From Steroidobacteraceae bacterium (lineage in GTDB: Bacteria; Pseudomonadota; Gammaproteobacteria; Steroidobacterales; Steroidobacteraceae), in contig JAJTCR010000061.1 in NCBI GenBank assembly GCA_021325695.1, positions 1 through 11,371 of the forward strand: a DNA stretch of 11,371 nucleotides. The letters run 5' to 3'. The notes beneath the pieces were generated by a model. That model was not told where the DNA came from, did no database searches, and saw only the letters and a list, made by a program, of their open reading frames with translations. Position numbers and translations under genes: made by a program. Below are positions 1 through 6,482 of this stretch, one piece after another. How positions within the stretch are numbered: the first letter of the stretch is position 1; each line of letters starts with the position of its first letter.

Positions 1-2183
1 GGATCGCGCCCGACTATTACCTCTACCGGGACAAGCTCGGTTTCGAGCCTGCAACCCCGGGCGTGAGCTTCGGCAAGCCCACCCTGCCGGTGGGCCTTGA
101 TCACGAGGACGAATTTTTCGGCCAGCAGGTCGTCTACCGCGACATCGCGGTCGTCGGCGTGCCGGTGTCGGTCGCCGGTCCTCCGCGCGACCTGCAGTTC
201 AAGCTGAGACTGCAGGGCTGCGCGGATGCCGGACTCTGTTATCCACCCCAGACGTGGTCGATGCAGGTGAAATGGCCGGAAGGCGTCGGCGGCGCCACCC
301 GCTCCGGCCAGGTCGCCGCCGCGCAGGCGACCACCGAGGTGAAGCCGCCTGCGCCGTCACCTCCCGGCGACAAGGGTCTCGACCTCCGCGGACTGCTCGG
401 CATGGGCAGCGGCGCCAAGTCCGACGCGGACTTCCTGCCGCCCGACCAGGCGTTCGTGCTGTCCGCGACGAGCCCGGCGCGCGACCTCGTGCGGCTGCGC
501 TGGGACGTCGCCGACGACTATTACGTCTACCGTGACAAGACCAAGGCCAGTTCGACCTCGGCCCAGGTGCGTCTGGGTCAACTGGCGATCCCGGGCGGCG
601 AGACCCAGGTCGACGAGTATTTCGGCGAACAGGTGGTCTTCCACGGTCAAATGGTCGCCGACCTGCCGGTGTCTGCTGCGGCCGACGTGACTGAGATCCC
701 GCTCGAGATCACGTACCAGGGCTGCGCCGACGAGGGACTCTGCTATCCGCCGATCCGGAAGACGATCAGCGTGGAACTCGGCGCCTCCGCGAACGCGGCG
801 GCGGCGAGCCTCACGGCCGGCGCGACCTCGGTGCCCCGCGTGCAGTCGGAGCAGGACGCTCTTGCGGCGAAAATCCGGCACGGCAACCTGTTCGCCGTGC
901 TGGCCACCTTCTTCGGTTTTGGCCTGCTGCTCGCCTTCACGCCGTGCGTGCTGCCGATGATCCCCATCCTCTCCGGCATCATCGTCGGGGCGGGCCAGGG
1001 GCAGCCGGTGGCCCGCGGCCGCGCGTTCGCGCTTTCACTTGCGTACGTGCTTGGAATGGCCCTGACGTACACCGTCGCGGGAGCGGCGTTTGCCGCGGCC
1101 GGCCAGCAGGCACAGGCCGTGTTCCAGAAGCCGTGGATCATCGTGCTGTTCGCGGCATTGTTCGTGTGGCTCGCGCTCGGCATGTTCGGTTTCTACAACC
1201 TGCAGGTGCCCGCGTGGCTGCAGGACCGGGTCACACGCATCAGCGGCCGTCAAAAGCAGGGCACGCTGCTCGGCACCGCGATCATAGGTGCCCTGTCCTC
1301 GCTGATCGTGACGGCCTGCGTTGCACCGCCGCTCGTCGCCTCGCTCGCGGTGATCGGCCAGAGCGGCGACGTATTCCGCGGTGGCGCAGCGTTGTTTGCG
1401 CTGAGCCTCGGCATGGGAGCCCCGTTGCTGATCGTCGGTGCCTCGGCCGGCGAATTGCTGCCGCGGGCGGGCGCGTGGATGGACACGGTCAAGCAGGTCT
1501 TCGGCGTGCTGCTGCTCGGCGTCGCGATCTGGATGCTGAGCCGGATCCTGCCCGGCCCCGTCACGCTTGGGCTCTGGGCGGCGCTCGCCTTCGTCGGCGG
1601 CTTCGTGCTGCTGGTGCGCGGCGGGCTCCAGTTCAAGGGGGGCTTCGACGCGATCCGACGCAGCGTAGGGGCGCTCGCGCTGGTCTATGGCGTGGTGATG
1701 CTCGTTGGCGCGCTCGCCGGTCGCAGCGACCCGCTGCAGCCGCTCGCGGGTTTCGGTGCGACGCACCCGGCGGCGGGCGTCACCGGCGCGGCGACGCATC
1801 GTGACGGTGTCGAGTTCCAGCGCATCAAGAGCGTCGCCGATTTCGAACGTGAACTCGCGGCCGCGACGGCGACCGGCAAGCCGCTGATGTTCGACTTCTA
1901 CGCAGACTGGTGCGTCTCCTGCAAGGAAATGGAGAAGTACACCTTCACGGAACCCGCGGTGCGGAAAGCCCTGGCCGACGCGGTGTTGCTGCAGGCGGAC
2001 GTCACGGCCAACGACGACCTCGACCAGGCCCTCATGCAACGGTTCGGCATCCTCGGTCCGCCGTCGATCCTGTTCTTCGGCGCCGACGGCGCCGAGCGGC
2101 CCGAATACCGCGTGGTGGGCTTCAAGCGCGCCGACGAATTCGCGCCGCACGTGCACGCGGCCTTCGGCATCCCGGCGCGATGA
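1..2183 (+). CDS. dsbD: Thiol:disulfide interchange protein DsbD, 5' end missing, with two N-terminal alpha domains
   Basis: Inner-membrane protein that moves electrons from cytoplasmic thioredoxin to periplasmic thiol proteins. The frame is open from base 3, the first full codon, so the start and signal peptide lie outside the window; 726 residues are visible. Numbering from base 3, two alpha-type domains occur in tandem: each has an Asp-Tyr-Tyr-x-Tyr-Arg motif and a Gly-Cys-Ala-Asp-x-Gly-Leu-Cys-Tyr-Pro-Pro motif (cysteines 73/79 and 241/247). A hydrophobic multi-helix domain follows, with its redox cysteines at 315 (Phe-Thr-Pro-Cys-Val-Leu-Pro) and 439 (Thr-Ala-Cys-Val-Ala-Pro-Pro). The C-terminal thioredoxin domain carries Trp-Cys-Val-Ser-Cys at 636-640, then a Gly-Pro-Pro segment. 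E. coli DsbD has only one alpha domain, so the first copy is the extra one. The GTG at 63 is not the true start, since homologous sequence continues upstream. The stop overlaps the next gene. Identification is firm. Confidence 0.96.
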   Translation, partial: IAPDYYLYRDKLGFEPATPGVSFGKPTLPVGLDHEDEFFGQQVVYRDIAVVGVPVSVAGPPRDLQFKLRLQGCADAGLCYPPQTWSMQVKWPEGVGGATRSGQVAAAQATTEVKPPAPSPPGDKGLDLRGLLGMGSGAKSDADFLPPDQAFVLSATSPARDLVRLRWDVADDYYVYRDKTKASSTSAQVRLGQLAIPGGETQVDEYFGEQVVFHGQMVADLPVSAAADVTEIPLEITYQGCADEGLCYPPIRKTISVELGASANAAAASLTAGATSVPRVQSEQDALAAKIRHGNLFAVLATFFGFGLLLAFTPCVLPMIPILSGIIVGAGQGQPVARGRAFALSLAYVLGMALTYTVAGAAFAAAGQQAQAVFQKPWIIVLFAALFVWLALGMFGFYNLQVPAWLQDRVTRISGRQKQGTLLGTAIIGALSSLIVTACVAPPLVASLAVIGQSGDVFRGGAALFALSLGMGAPLLIVGASAGELLPRAGAWMDTVKQVFGVLLLGVAIWMLSRILPGPVTLGLWAALAFVGGFVLLVRGGLQFKGGFDAIRRSVGALALVYGVVMLVGALAGRSDPLQPLAGFGATHPAAGVTGAATHRDGVEFQRIKSVADFERELAAATATGKPLMFDFYADWCVSCKEMEKYTFTEPAVRKALADAVLLQADVTANDDLDQALMQRFGILGPPSILFFGADGAERPEYRVVGFKRADEFAPHVHAAFGIPAR

Positions 2184-2848
2184 TGAACCGGGCCGTGCTG
2201 GCGGCAGTGATTCTCGGCGCCGGGGTCGCCGGCGCTGCGGCGTACTGGTTCTTCGGCGTGCGCAACCCCGCGCCCGCATTGCCGGTCGCGGCCGCGCCGG
2301 CCACGAGCCCCGACCGGCCCACGACGCGTCTCGCCGAGACCGTTCCCACGTTCCAGCTCCTCGATCGCCAGGGGCAGCTGCGATCGTTGCAGGACTGGCC
2401 AGGCAAGTCGCTGGTCGTGAACTTCTGGGCCACGTGGTGCGCCCCCTGCCGGCGCGAGATCCCGCTGCTGCAGCAGATTGCCCGTGAGCGCGCCAACGAC
2501 GGCGTCGAGGTGGTCGGCATCGCCGTCGATTTCCGCGACAAGGTGCTGGCGTACGCCGACGAGATGCAGATCGGCTACCCGCTGCTGATCGGCGAACAGG
2601 ACGCGCTCGATGCGGCGGCTGCGTTCGGGGTGGACGTGATCGGCTTTCCGTTCACGATCTTCACCGACAATCGCGGCCGCGTCGTCTTCGCCCACATCGG
2701 CGAGCTGCACCGCGCGCAGGCGGAGGTGATCCTGGACGAGGTCGCGGCCGTCAATGCCGGCGAGCAAAGCCCGGCCGAGGCACGCGAGATGATCGAGAAC
2801 AGCCTGCCCGCACTGCAGCATAAGTCGGCGGGGAAAAGCGCCGGATAA
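2180..2848 (+). CDS. Membrane-anchored TlpA/ResA-like thiol-disulfide oxidoreductase
   Basis: A 222-residue thioredoxin-fold protein, probably tethered to the inner membrane with its active site in the periplasm. Residues about 4-25 form a hydrophobic signal anchor, followed by an Ala/Pro linker to about 50. The thioredoxin core shows Asn-Phe-Trp-Ala-Thr-Trp-Cys-Ala-Pro-Cys with redox cysteines 87 and 90, and a Gly-Phe-Pro loop with the expected cis-proline at 157. The ATG at 2180 overlaps the dsbD stop in an ATGA arrangement, which implies translational coupling; a second in-frame ATG follows at 2183. Frame openness upstream of 2180 lies inside dsbD and is not coding. By position it is a likely DsbD client. 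Its targets (apocytochrome c, periplasmic disulfides or others) cannot be read from sequence. No cytochrome maturation genes are in the window, so CcmG/DsbE is possible but not favoured. Confidence 0.9.
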   Translation: MMNRAVLAAVILGAGVAGAAAYWFFGVRNPAPALPVAAAPATSPDRPTTRLAETVPTFQLLDRQGQLRSLQDWPGKSLVVNFWATWCAPCRREIPLLQQIARERANDGVEVVGIAVDFRDKVLAYADEMQIGYPLLIGEQDALDAAAAFGVDVIGFPFTIFTDNRGRVVFAHIGELHRAQAEVILDEVAAVNAGEQSPAEAREMIENSLPALQHKSAGKSAG

Positions 2849-2886
2849 CGCGGGAAACGCCGGTAAAAGCGGCGATCCTACAAAGA

Positions 2887-2904
2887 TGTCGCCAGTTGGC
2901 GACA
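2887..2904. promoter_or_regulatory. Inverted repeat upstream of aroQ, possible operator
   Basis: Two exact 8-base arms, TGTCGCCA and TGGCGACA, are separated by 2 bases (GT), 42 bases before the aroQ ATG. The repeat is flanked on both sides by AGAT (2884-2887 overlaps the left arm; 2904-2907 overlaps the right). A weak -10-like TAGACT sits at 2913-2918, but no good -35 lies at normal spacing. A DNA-binding dimer site overlapping or just upstream of a promoter for aroQ-accB-accC is a reasonable inference. With a 2-base loop it is unlikely to be an RNA hairpin, and no T-run follows. The rest of the 2849-2945 gap shows no gene. Confidence 0.4.
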
Positions 2905-2945
2905 GATCTGGGTAGACTGCGCGCCCACGTCCTCGACCGGCCGCC

Positions 2946-3413
2946 ATGGCGCACATCCTGCTCTTGAACGGGCCCAACCTGAACCTGCTCGGCCGGCGCG
3001 AGCCGGGGCTGTACGGCCAGGTCACGCTCGAGCAGGTCCACGAGCGCGCGACCAAGCTCGCGGCCGAAGCGGGGCACAAGCTCACCGCGCTGCAGAGTAA
3101 TTCCGAGGCGGACCTGATCGACTGCATCCACCAGGCGCCAACCAGCCACGTGGCGTTCATCCTGTTCAATCCCGCCGGCTTGACGCACACCAGCGTCGCG
3201 CTGCGCGACGCGCTGCTCGCGGTCAAGATTCCGTTCATCGAGGTGCACCTGAGCAACGTGCACGCACGCGAGCCCTTCCGGCACCACTCTTATTTCTCCG
3301 ACATCGCCGTCGGCACCATCACGGGGCTCGGCGCGGTCGGCTACGAACTCGCGCTACGCGCGGCCTGCCAGCACCTCACCGGCCAGCCCGGCTCGCAGCT
3401 GCTGCCCAACTGA
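2946..3413 (+). CDS. aroQ: Type II 3-dehydroquinate dehydratase
   Basis: Converts 3-dehydroquinate to 3-dehydroshikimate, the third step of the cytoplasmic shikimate pathway. The 155 residues match the usual type II length of about 145-155. Family motifs run in order: Leu-Asn-Gly-Pro-Asn-Leu-Asn-Leu-Leu-Gly at 7-16, Arg18 and catalytic Tyr23 (in Gly-Leu-Tyr-Gly), Gln-Ser-Asn at 50-52, Asn-Pro-Ala-Gly-Leu-Thr-His-Thr-Ser at 75-83, Glu-Val-His-Leu-Ser-Asn with catalytic His101, Arg-Glu-Pro-Phe-Arg-His-His-Ser at 108-115 and the Gly-rich segment near 123-132. The ATG at 2946 places the N-terminus as in homologues. No strong Shine-Dalgarno is visible. accB begins 23 bases after the stop, so the two are probably co-transcribed; aroQ-accB-accC is a common proteobacterial order. 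Confidence 0.97.
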   Translation: MAHILLLNGPNLNLLGRREPGLYGQVTLEQVHERATKLAAEAGHKLTALQSNSEADLIDCIHQAPTSHVAFILFNPAGLTHTSVALRDALLAVKIPFIEVHLSNVHAREPFRHHSYFSDIAVGTITGLGAVGYELALRAACQHLTGQPGSQLLPN

Positions 3414-3436
3414 AAACCACCCAAGGTTGCGAGACG

Positions 3437-3922
3437 ATGGACATCCGCAAGGTCAAGAAACTGATCGAACTGCTCGACGAAACCGGCGTCGCCGAGATCG
3501 AGATCAAGGAAGGCGAGGAATCCGTGCGGATCAGCCGGCACCCGACCGGCGCGGCCGGTGCGATGCACATGATGCCGGCGCATCCGATGATGCACTACGC
3601 GCAACCCCAGCACGCCCAGGCCCCGCCGCCGGCCGCAGCGTCGGCGCCCGTCGCGCCGGCCCCCGCCGCCGCCGCGACCCAGAACCCGGATCAGGTGGTG
3701 ACGGCGCCGATGGTGGGCACGTTCTATTCGGCTCCCGCGCCGGGCGCGAAGTCGTTCGTCGACATCGGCAGCGAGGTGAAGCCGGGCGACGTGCTCTGCA
3801 TCATCGAGGCGATGAAGATGATGAACCAGATCGAGTCGGACAAGGCCGGCAAGATCGTCTCCGTGCTCGTCAAGAACGGCGACCCGGTCGAATTCGGCCA
3901 GCCGCTGTTCGTGATCGAATGA
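3437..3922 (+). CDS. accB: Biotin carboxyl carrier protein of acetyl-CoA carboxylase
   Basis: Carries the biotin that AccC carboxylates and from which carboxyltransferase transfers CO2 to acetyl-CoA, the first step of fatty-acid synthesis. The 161 residues fall in three parts. An N-terminal helix-rich part (1-35) begins Met-Asp-Ile-Arg-Lys-Val-Lys. A flexible linker (about 36-85) follows; it is first rich in Met and His (43-61), then in Ala and Pro. The C-terminal biotinyl domain (86-161) has Glu-Ala-Met-Lys-Met-Met with the biotinylated Lys127, and the thumb segment Thr-Phe-Tyr-Ser-Ala-Pro-Ala-Pro-Gly-Ala near 95-104, typical of acetyl-CoA carboxylase carriers. Upstream GAGAC is a weak ribosome binding site. 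It lies 69 bases before accC, its working partner. Confidence 0.97.
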   Translation: MDIRKVKKLIELLDETGVAEIEIKEGEESVRISRHPTGAAGAMHMMPAHPMMHYAQPQHAQAPPPAAASAPVAPAPAAAATQNPDQVVTAPMVGTFYSAPAPGAKSFVDIGSEVKPGDVLCIIEAMKMMNQIESDKAGKIVSVLVKNGDPVEFGQPLFVIE

Positions 3923-3991
3923 CGGTCCGCGCCCGGCCATAACCGCCCGACCGCACCTCGTCAGTTCACCCGCCGGCACGGACACATCACG

Positions 3992-5335
3992 ATGCTCGAA
4001 AAGGTCGTCATCGCCAATCGCGGCGAGATTGCGCTGCGCATCCTGCGCGCCTGCCGCGAGCTCGGCATCCGGACGGTCGCCGTGCACTCGACCGCGGACC
4101 GCACGCTCAAGCACGTGCTGCTCGCCGACGAGACCGTCTGCATCGGCCCGGCCCCTTCGCGGGACAGCTACCTCAACATGCCCGCGATCATCAGTGCGGC
4201 CGAGGTCACCGATTCCGTCGCGATCCACCCGGGCTACGGGTTCCTCTCCGAAAACGCCGACTTCGCCGAACGCGTCGAGAAGAGCGGCTTCAAGTTCATC
4301 GGACCGCGGCCGGAGACGATCCGGCTGATGGGCGACAAGGTCTCGGCGATCAAGGCGATGAAGGCCACGGGCGTGCCTTGCGTGCCGGGCTCGGACGGAC
4401 CCCTGGGCAACGAGCCCGACGAGCTGTTTCGCATCGCGAACGACATCGGCTACCCGGTGATCATCAAGGCCTCCGGTGGCGGTGGCGGGCGCGGCATGCG
4501 CGTCGTGCACAGCGACGCGACGCTGGTTCACGCCGTCGGCGTCACGCGCGCCGAGGCGCTGGCGGCGTTCGGCAACGACCAGGTCTACATGGAGAAATTC
4601 CTCGAGAAGCCGCGCCACATCGAGTTCCAGGTGCTGGCCGACCATTACGGCAACGTGATCTGCCTCGGCGAACGCGATTGTTCGATGCAGCGCCGGCACC
4701 AGAAGATCATCGAGGAGGCGCCTGCGCCGGGCATGTCGCCGAAGCAGCGCCGCGCGATGAGCGAGCGGGTGGCCGCGGCCTGCGCCGAAATCGGCTATCG
4801 CAGCGCAGGCACGCTCGAGTTCCTGTACCAGGACGACGAGTTCTACTTCATCGAGATGAACACGCGCATCCAGGTCGAACACCCGGTCACCGAACTCGTG
4901 ACGGGCATCGACCTCGTCAAGGCGCAACTCCGGCTCGCCGCGGGCGAGCGGCTGCCGTGGACGCAGGACGACGTGCAGATCCGCGGTCACGCGATCGAGT
5001 GTCGGATCAATGCCGAGGATCCGAAGAAGTTCACGCCGTCGCCGGGACTGGTGAAGCTCTGGCACGCGCCGGGCGGACCCGGCATACGGGTCGACAGCCA
5101 CCTCTACACCGGCTACTCGGTGCCGCCGCACTACGACTCGCTGGTCGCCAAGGTGATCTCGCACGGCGAGGACCGCGACACGGCGATCGCGCGCATGCGC
5201 AACGCGCTGAACGAGATCGTGGTGGAAGGCATCAAGACGAACGTGCCCCTGCACCAGGAGATCTTCCAGCACGCGGCGTTCCGGGCCGGCGGCACGGACA
5301 TTCACTACCTGGAGCGACGGCTGGGGCTGAAGTGA
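3992..5335 (+). CDS. accC: Biotin carboxylase subunit of acetyl-CoA carboxylase
   Basis: ATP-dependent carboxylation of biotin on AccB, using bicarbonate. At 447 residues it is the same size as the E. coli enzyme (449), and key residues fall at the same numbers: Lys116, Lys159, the glycine-rich ATP loop Ser-Gly-Gly-Gly-Gly-Gly-Arg-Gly at 161-168, His236 and Lys238 in Arg-Arg-His-Gln-Lys, Glu276, Glu288 and Arg292 in Glu-Met-Asn-Thr-Arg-Ile-Gln-Val-Glu-His, and Arg338. The order is N-terminal biotin-carboxylase fold (1-about 110), ATP-grasp (about 115-330), C-terminal domain (about 335-447). The start gives Met-Leu-Glu-Lys-Val-Val-Ile-Ala-Asn-Arg-Gly-Glu, the expected N-terminus. It appears intact. 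A heptamer-repeat element begins 10 bases after its stop. Confidence 0.98.
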   Translation: MLEKVVIANRGEIALRILRACRELGIRTVAVHSTADRTLKHVLLADETVCIGPAPSRDSYLNMPAIISAAEVTDSVAIHPGYGFLSENADFAERVEKSGFKFIGPRPETIRLMGDKVSAIKAMKATGVPCVPGSDGPLGNEPDELFRIANDIGYPVIIKASGGGGGRGMRVVHSDATLVHAVGVTRAEALAAFGNDQVYMEKFLEKPRHIEFQVLADHYGNVICLGERDCSMQRRHQKIIEEAPAPGMSPKQRRAMSERVAAACAEIGYRSAGTLEFLYQDDEFYFIEMNTRIQVEHPVTELVTGIDLVKAQLRLAAGERLPWTQDDVQIRGHAIECRINAEDPKKFTPSPGLVKLWHAPGGPGIRVDSHLYTGYSVPPHYDSLVAKVISHGEDRDTAIARMRNALNEIVVEGIKTNVPLHQEIFQHAAFRAGGTDIHYLERRLGLK

Positions 5336-5344
5336 GGCCGCTTG

Positions 5345-5442
5345 AGTGTCCAGTGTTCAGTGTCTAGTGTTCAGTAGGCCCGCTGCGAAGCGCGCGACGG
5401 AGTCGCTTCCGACCAGACACTAGACACCAGGCACTAGCCACT
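5345..5442. repeat. Heptamer-built inverted repeat element, copy A (accC-prmA)
   Basis: The 112-base accC-prmA gap is almost entirely this element. The left arm (5345-5375) is four 7-base units, AGTGTCC, AGTGTTC, AGTGTCT, AGTGTTC, plus AGT. The right arm (5412-5442) is ACC plus AGACACT, AGACACC, AGGCACT, AGCCACT, which are reverse complements of the same unit type. Aligned arm to arm, 22 of 31 positions are complementary and three more could form G-U pairs. The 36-base centre holds a smaller hairpin: GCGAC (5394-5398), a 3-base loop, GTCGC (5402-5406), extended by GAA (5387-5389) with TTC (5407-5409) across a 4-base bulge on the 5' side. It ends 5 bases before the prmA ATG. No transposase lies nearby and no T-run follows, so a simple terminator is not indicated. 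A second copy lies between purH and purD. Confidence 0.85.
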
Positions 5443-5447
5443 TTCCG

Positions 5448-6407
5448 ATGCCGTTCCTGCAATTGACGATCGACCTCGGCGCGCGCAAACCCGAGCCGTA
5501 CGAGGAAGCGCTGTTCGCGCTCGGCGCGCTTTCCGTCACGCTGCTCGACGCGGCCGACGATCCGGTGCTCGAACCCGCCCCCGGCGCGATGCCGCTGTGG
5601 CCGACCGTCGTCGTGAGCGCGGTGTTCCCGGCCGACGCCGACATTGCGGGCGTCCGCACCGCGCTCGGCGCGACGCCGGGCCTCGATCCGCTCCTGATCG
5701 CCGAAAAGTCGCACCTCGAAGCCGTGGCCGATCGCGCGTGGGAGCGCGAATGGCTCAAGGACTTCCGCCCGATGCGGTTCGGACGTCGGCTGTGGGTGTG
5801 TCCCGGCGGACAGCGACCATCCGCCGACCCGCGCCCCCCGGGCGAAGGTTCTGCTCCAGCGAGCGCGGACGACGGTACAACGGACGCGCCGGTGCTGGTC
5901 GAACTCGACCCGGGGCTCGCTTTCGGTACCGGCACGCACGCGACGACGGCGCTCTGCCTCGAGTGGCTGGACTCGGGGGCCGGCTCCTGGCTCGCCGACG
6001 CGGCCGGCGTGATCGACTACGGCTGTGGCTCGGGCATTCTCGCGATCGCCGCGCTCAAACTGGGGGCACGTCACGCGGTCGCGATGGACATCGACCCGCA
6101 GGCGCTGCTCGCGACGCGCGAGAACGCCGTTCGCAACCACGTCGCCGACCGTCTCCAGGTCACCGACGAGCGCGACTGCGGCGGCACGGTCGCGGACGTG
6201 CTGATCGCCAACATTCTCGCGGGACCCCTGGTCGAGCTGGCACCGGCCCTCGCCCAGCGGGTGCGGCCCGCCGGACGCATCGCGTTGTGCGGACTGCTGC
6301 TCGAGCAGGCGGACGCCGTGACAGCGGCTTACCGGCCGTGGTTTGATATCGACCTGACCGGCGCGCGCGAGGATTGGGGCTTGCTGACGGGCCGGCGGCG
6401 CGACTAG
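5448..6407 (+). CDS. prmA: Ribosomal protein L11 methyltransferase
   Basis: Uses S-adenosylmethionine to methylate ribosomal protein L11. The N-terminal substrate-recognition domain spans about 1-115 and includes Trp-Glu-Arg-Glu-Trp-Leu-Lys-Asp-Phe at 98-106. The methyltransferase domain follows, with Leu-Asp-Pro-Gly-Leu-Ala-Phe-Gly-Thr-Gly-Thr-His at 153-164, the cofactor motif Asp-Tyr-Gly-Cys-Gly-Ser-Gly-Ile-Leu at 190-198, Asp-Ile-Asp at 214-216 and Ala-Asn-Ile-Leu-Ala-Gly-Pro-Leu at 254-261. At 319 residues it is longer than the E. coli protein (about 293). Most of the extra length is a Pro/Gly/Ala/Asp-rich stretch at about 120-148, between the domains. The ATG at 5448 gives the family N-terminus (Pro-Phe-Leu-Gln-Leu). 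No Shine-Dalgarno is visible because the repeat element ends 5 bases upstream, which is unusual. The accC-prmA neighbourhood fits Gammaproteobacteria. Confidence 0.95.
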   Translation: MPFLQLTIDLGARKPEPYEEALFALGALSVTLLDAADDPVLEPAPGAMPLWPTVVVSAVFPADADIAGVRTALGATPGLDPLLIAEKSHLEAVADRAWEREWLKDFRPMRFGRRLWVCPGGQRPSADPRPPGEGSAPASADDGTTDAPVLVELDPGLAFGTGTHATTALCLEWLDSGAGSWLADAAGVIDYGCGSGILAIAALKLGARHAVAMDIDPQALLATRENAVRNHVADRLQVTDERDCGGTVADVLIANILAGPLVELAPALAQRVRPAGRIALCGLLLEQADAVTAAYRPWFDIDLTGAREDWGLLTGRRRD

Positions 6408-6482
6408 CGGCCAGCCCCGCGGCGACCTCGACCGAACCGACCGACCTATCGACCCGCTTTCCGATCGATCTATCATCGGCCG

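Noticed and set aside
63..65. GTG at 63 as the true dsbD start
   Set aside because: The frame is open to the window edge and upstream codons encode the conserved Asp-Tyr-Tyr-Leu-Tyr-Arg segment of the first alpha domain.
2858..2874. Hairpin CGCCG-7-CGGCG after the TlpA-like gene, considered as a terminator
   Set aside because: The stem is only 5 bp and no T-run follows it.
1898..3256. Minus-strand open frame across the end of dsbD, the TlpA-like gene and aroQ
   Set aside because: No motif, no plausible start context, and it runs across three well-supported + strand genes.
3341..5305. Minus-strand open frame of about 650 codons
   Set aside because: It is antisense to accB and accC, whose catalytic residues are all intact on the + strand; composition is typical of shadow frames.
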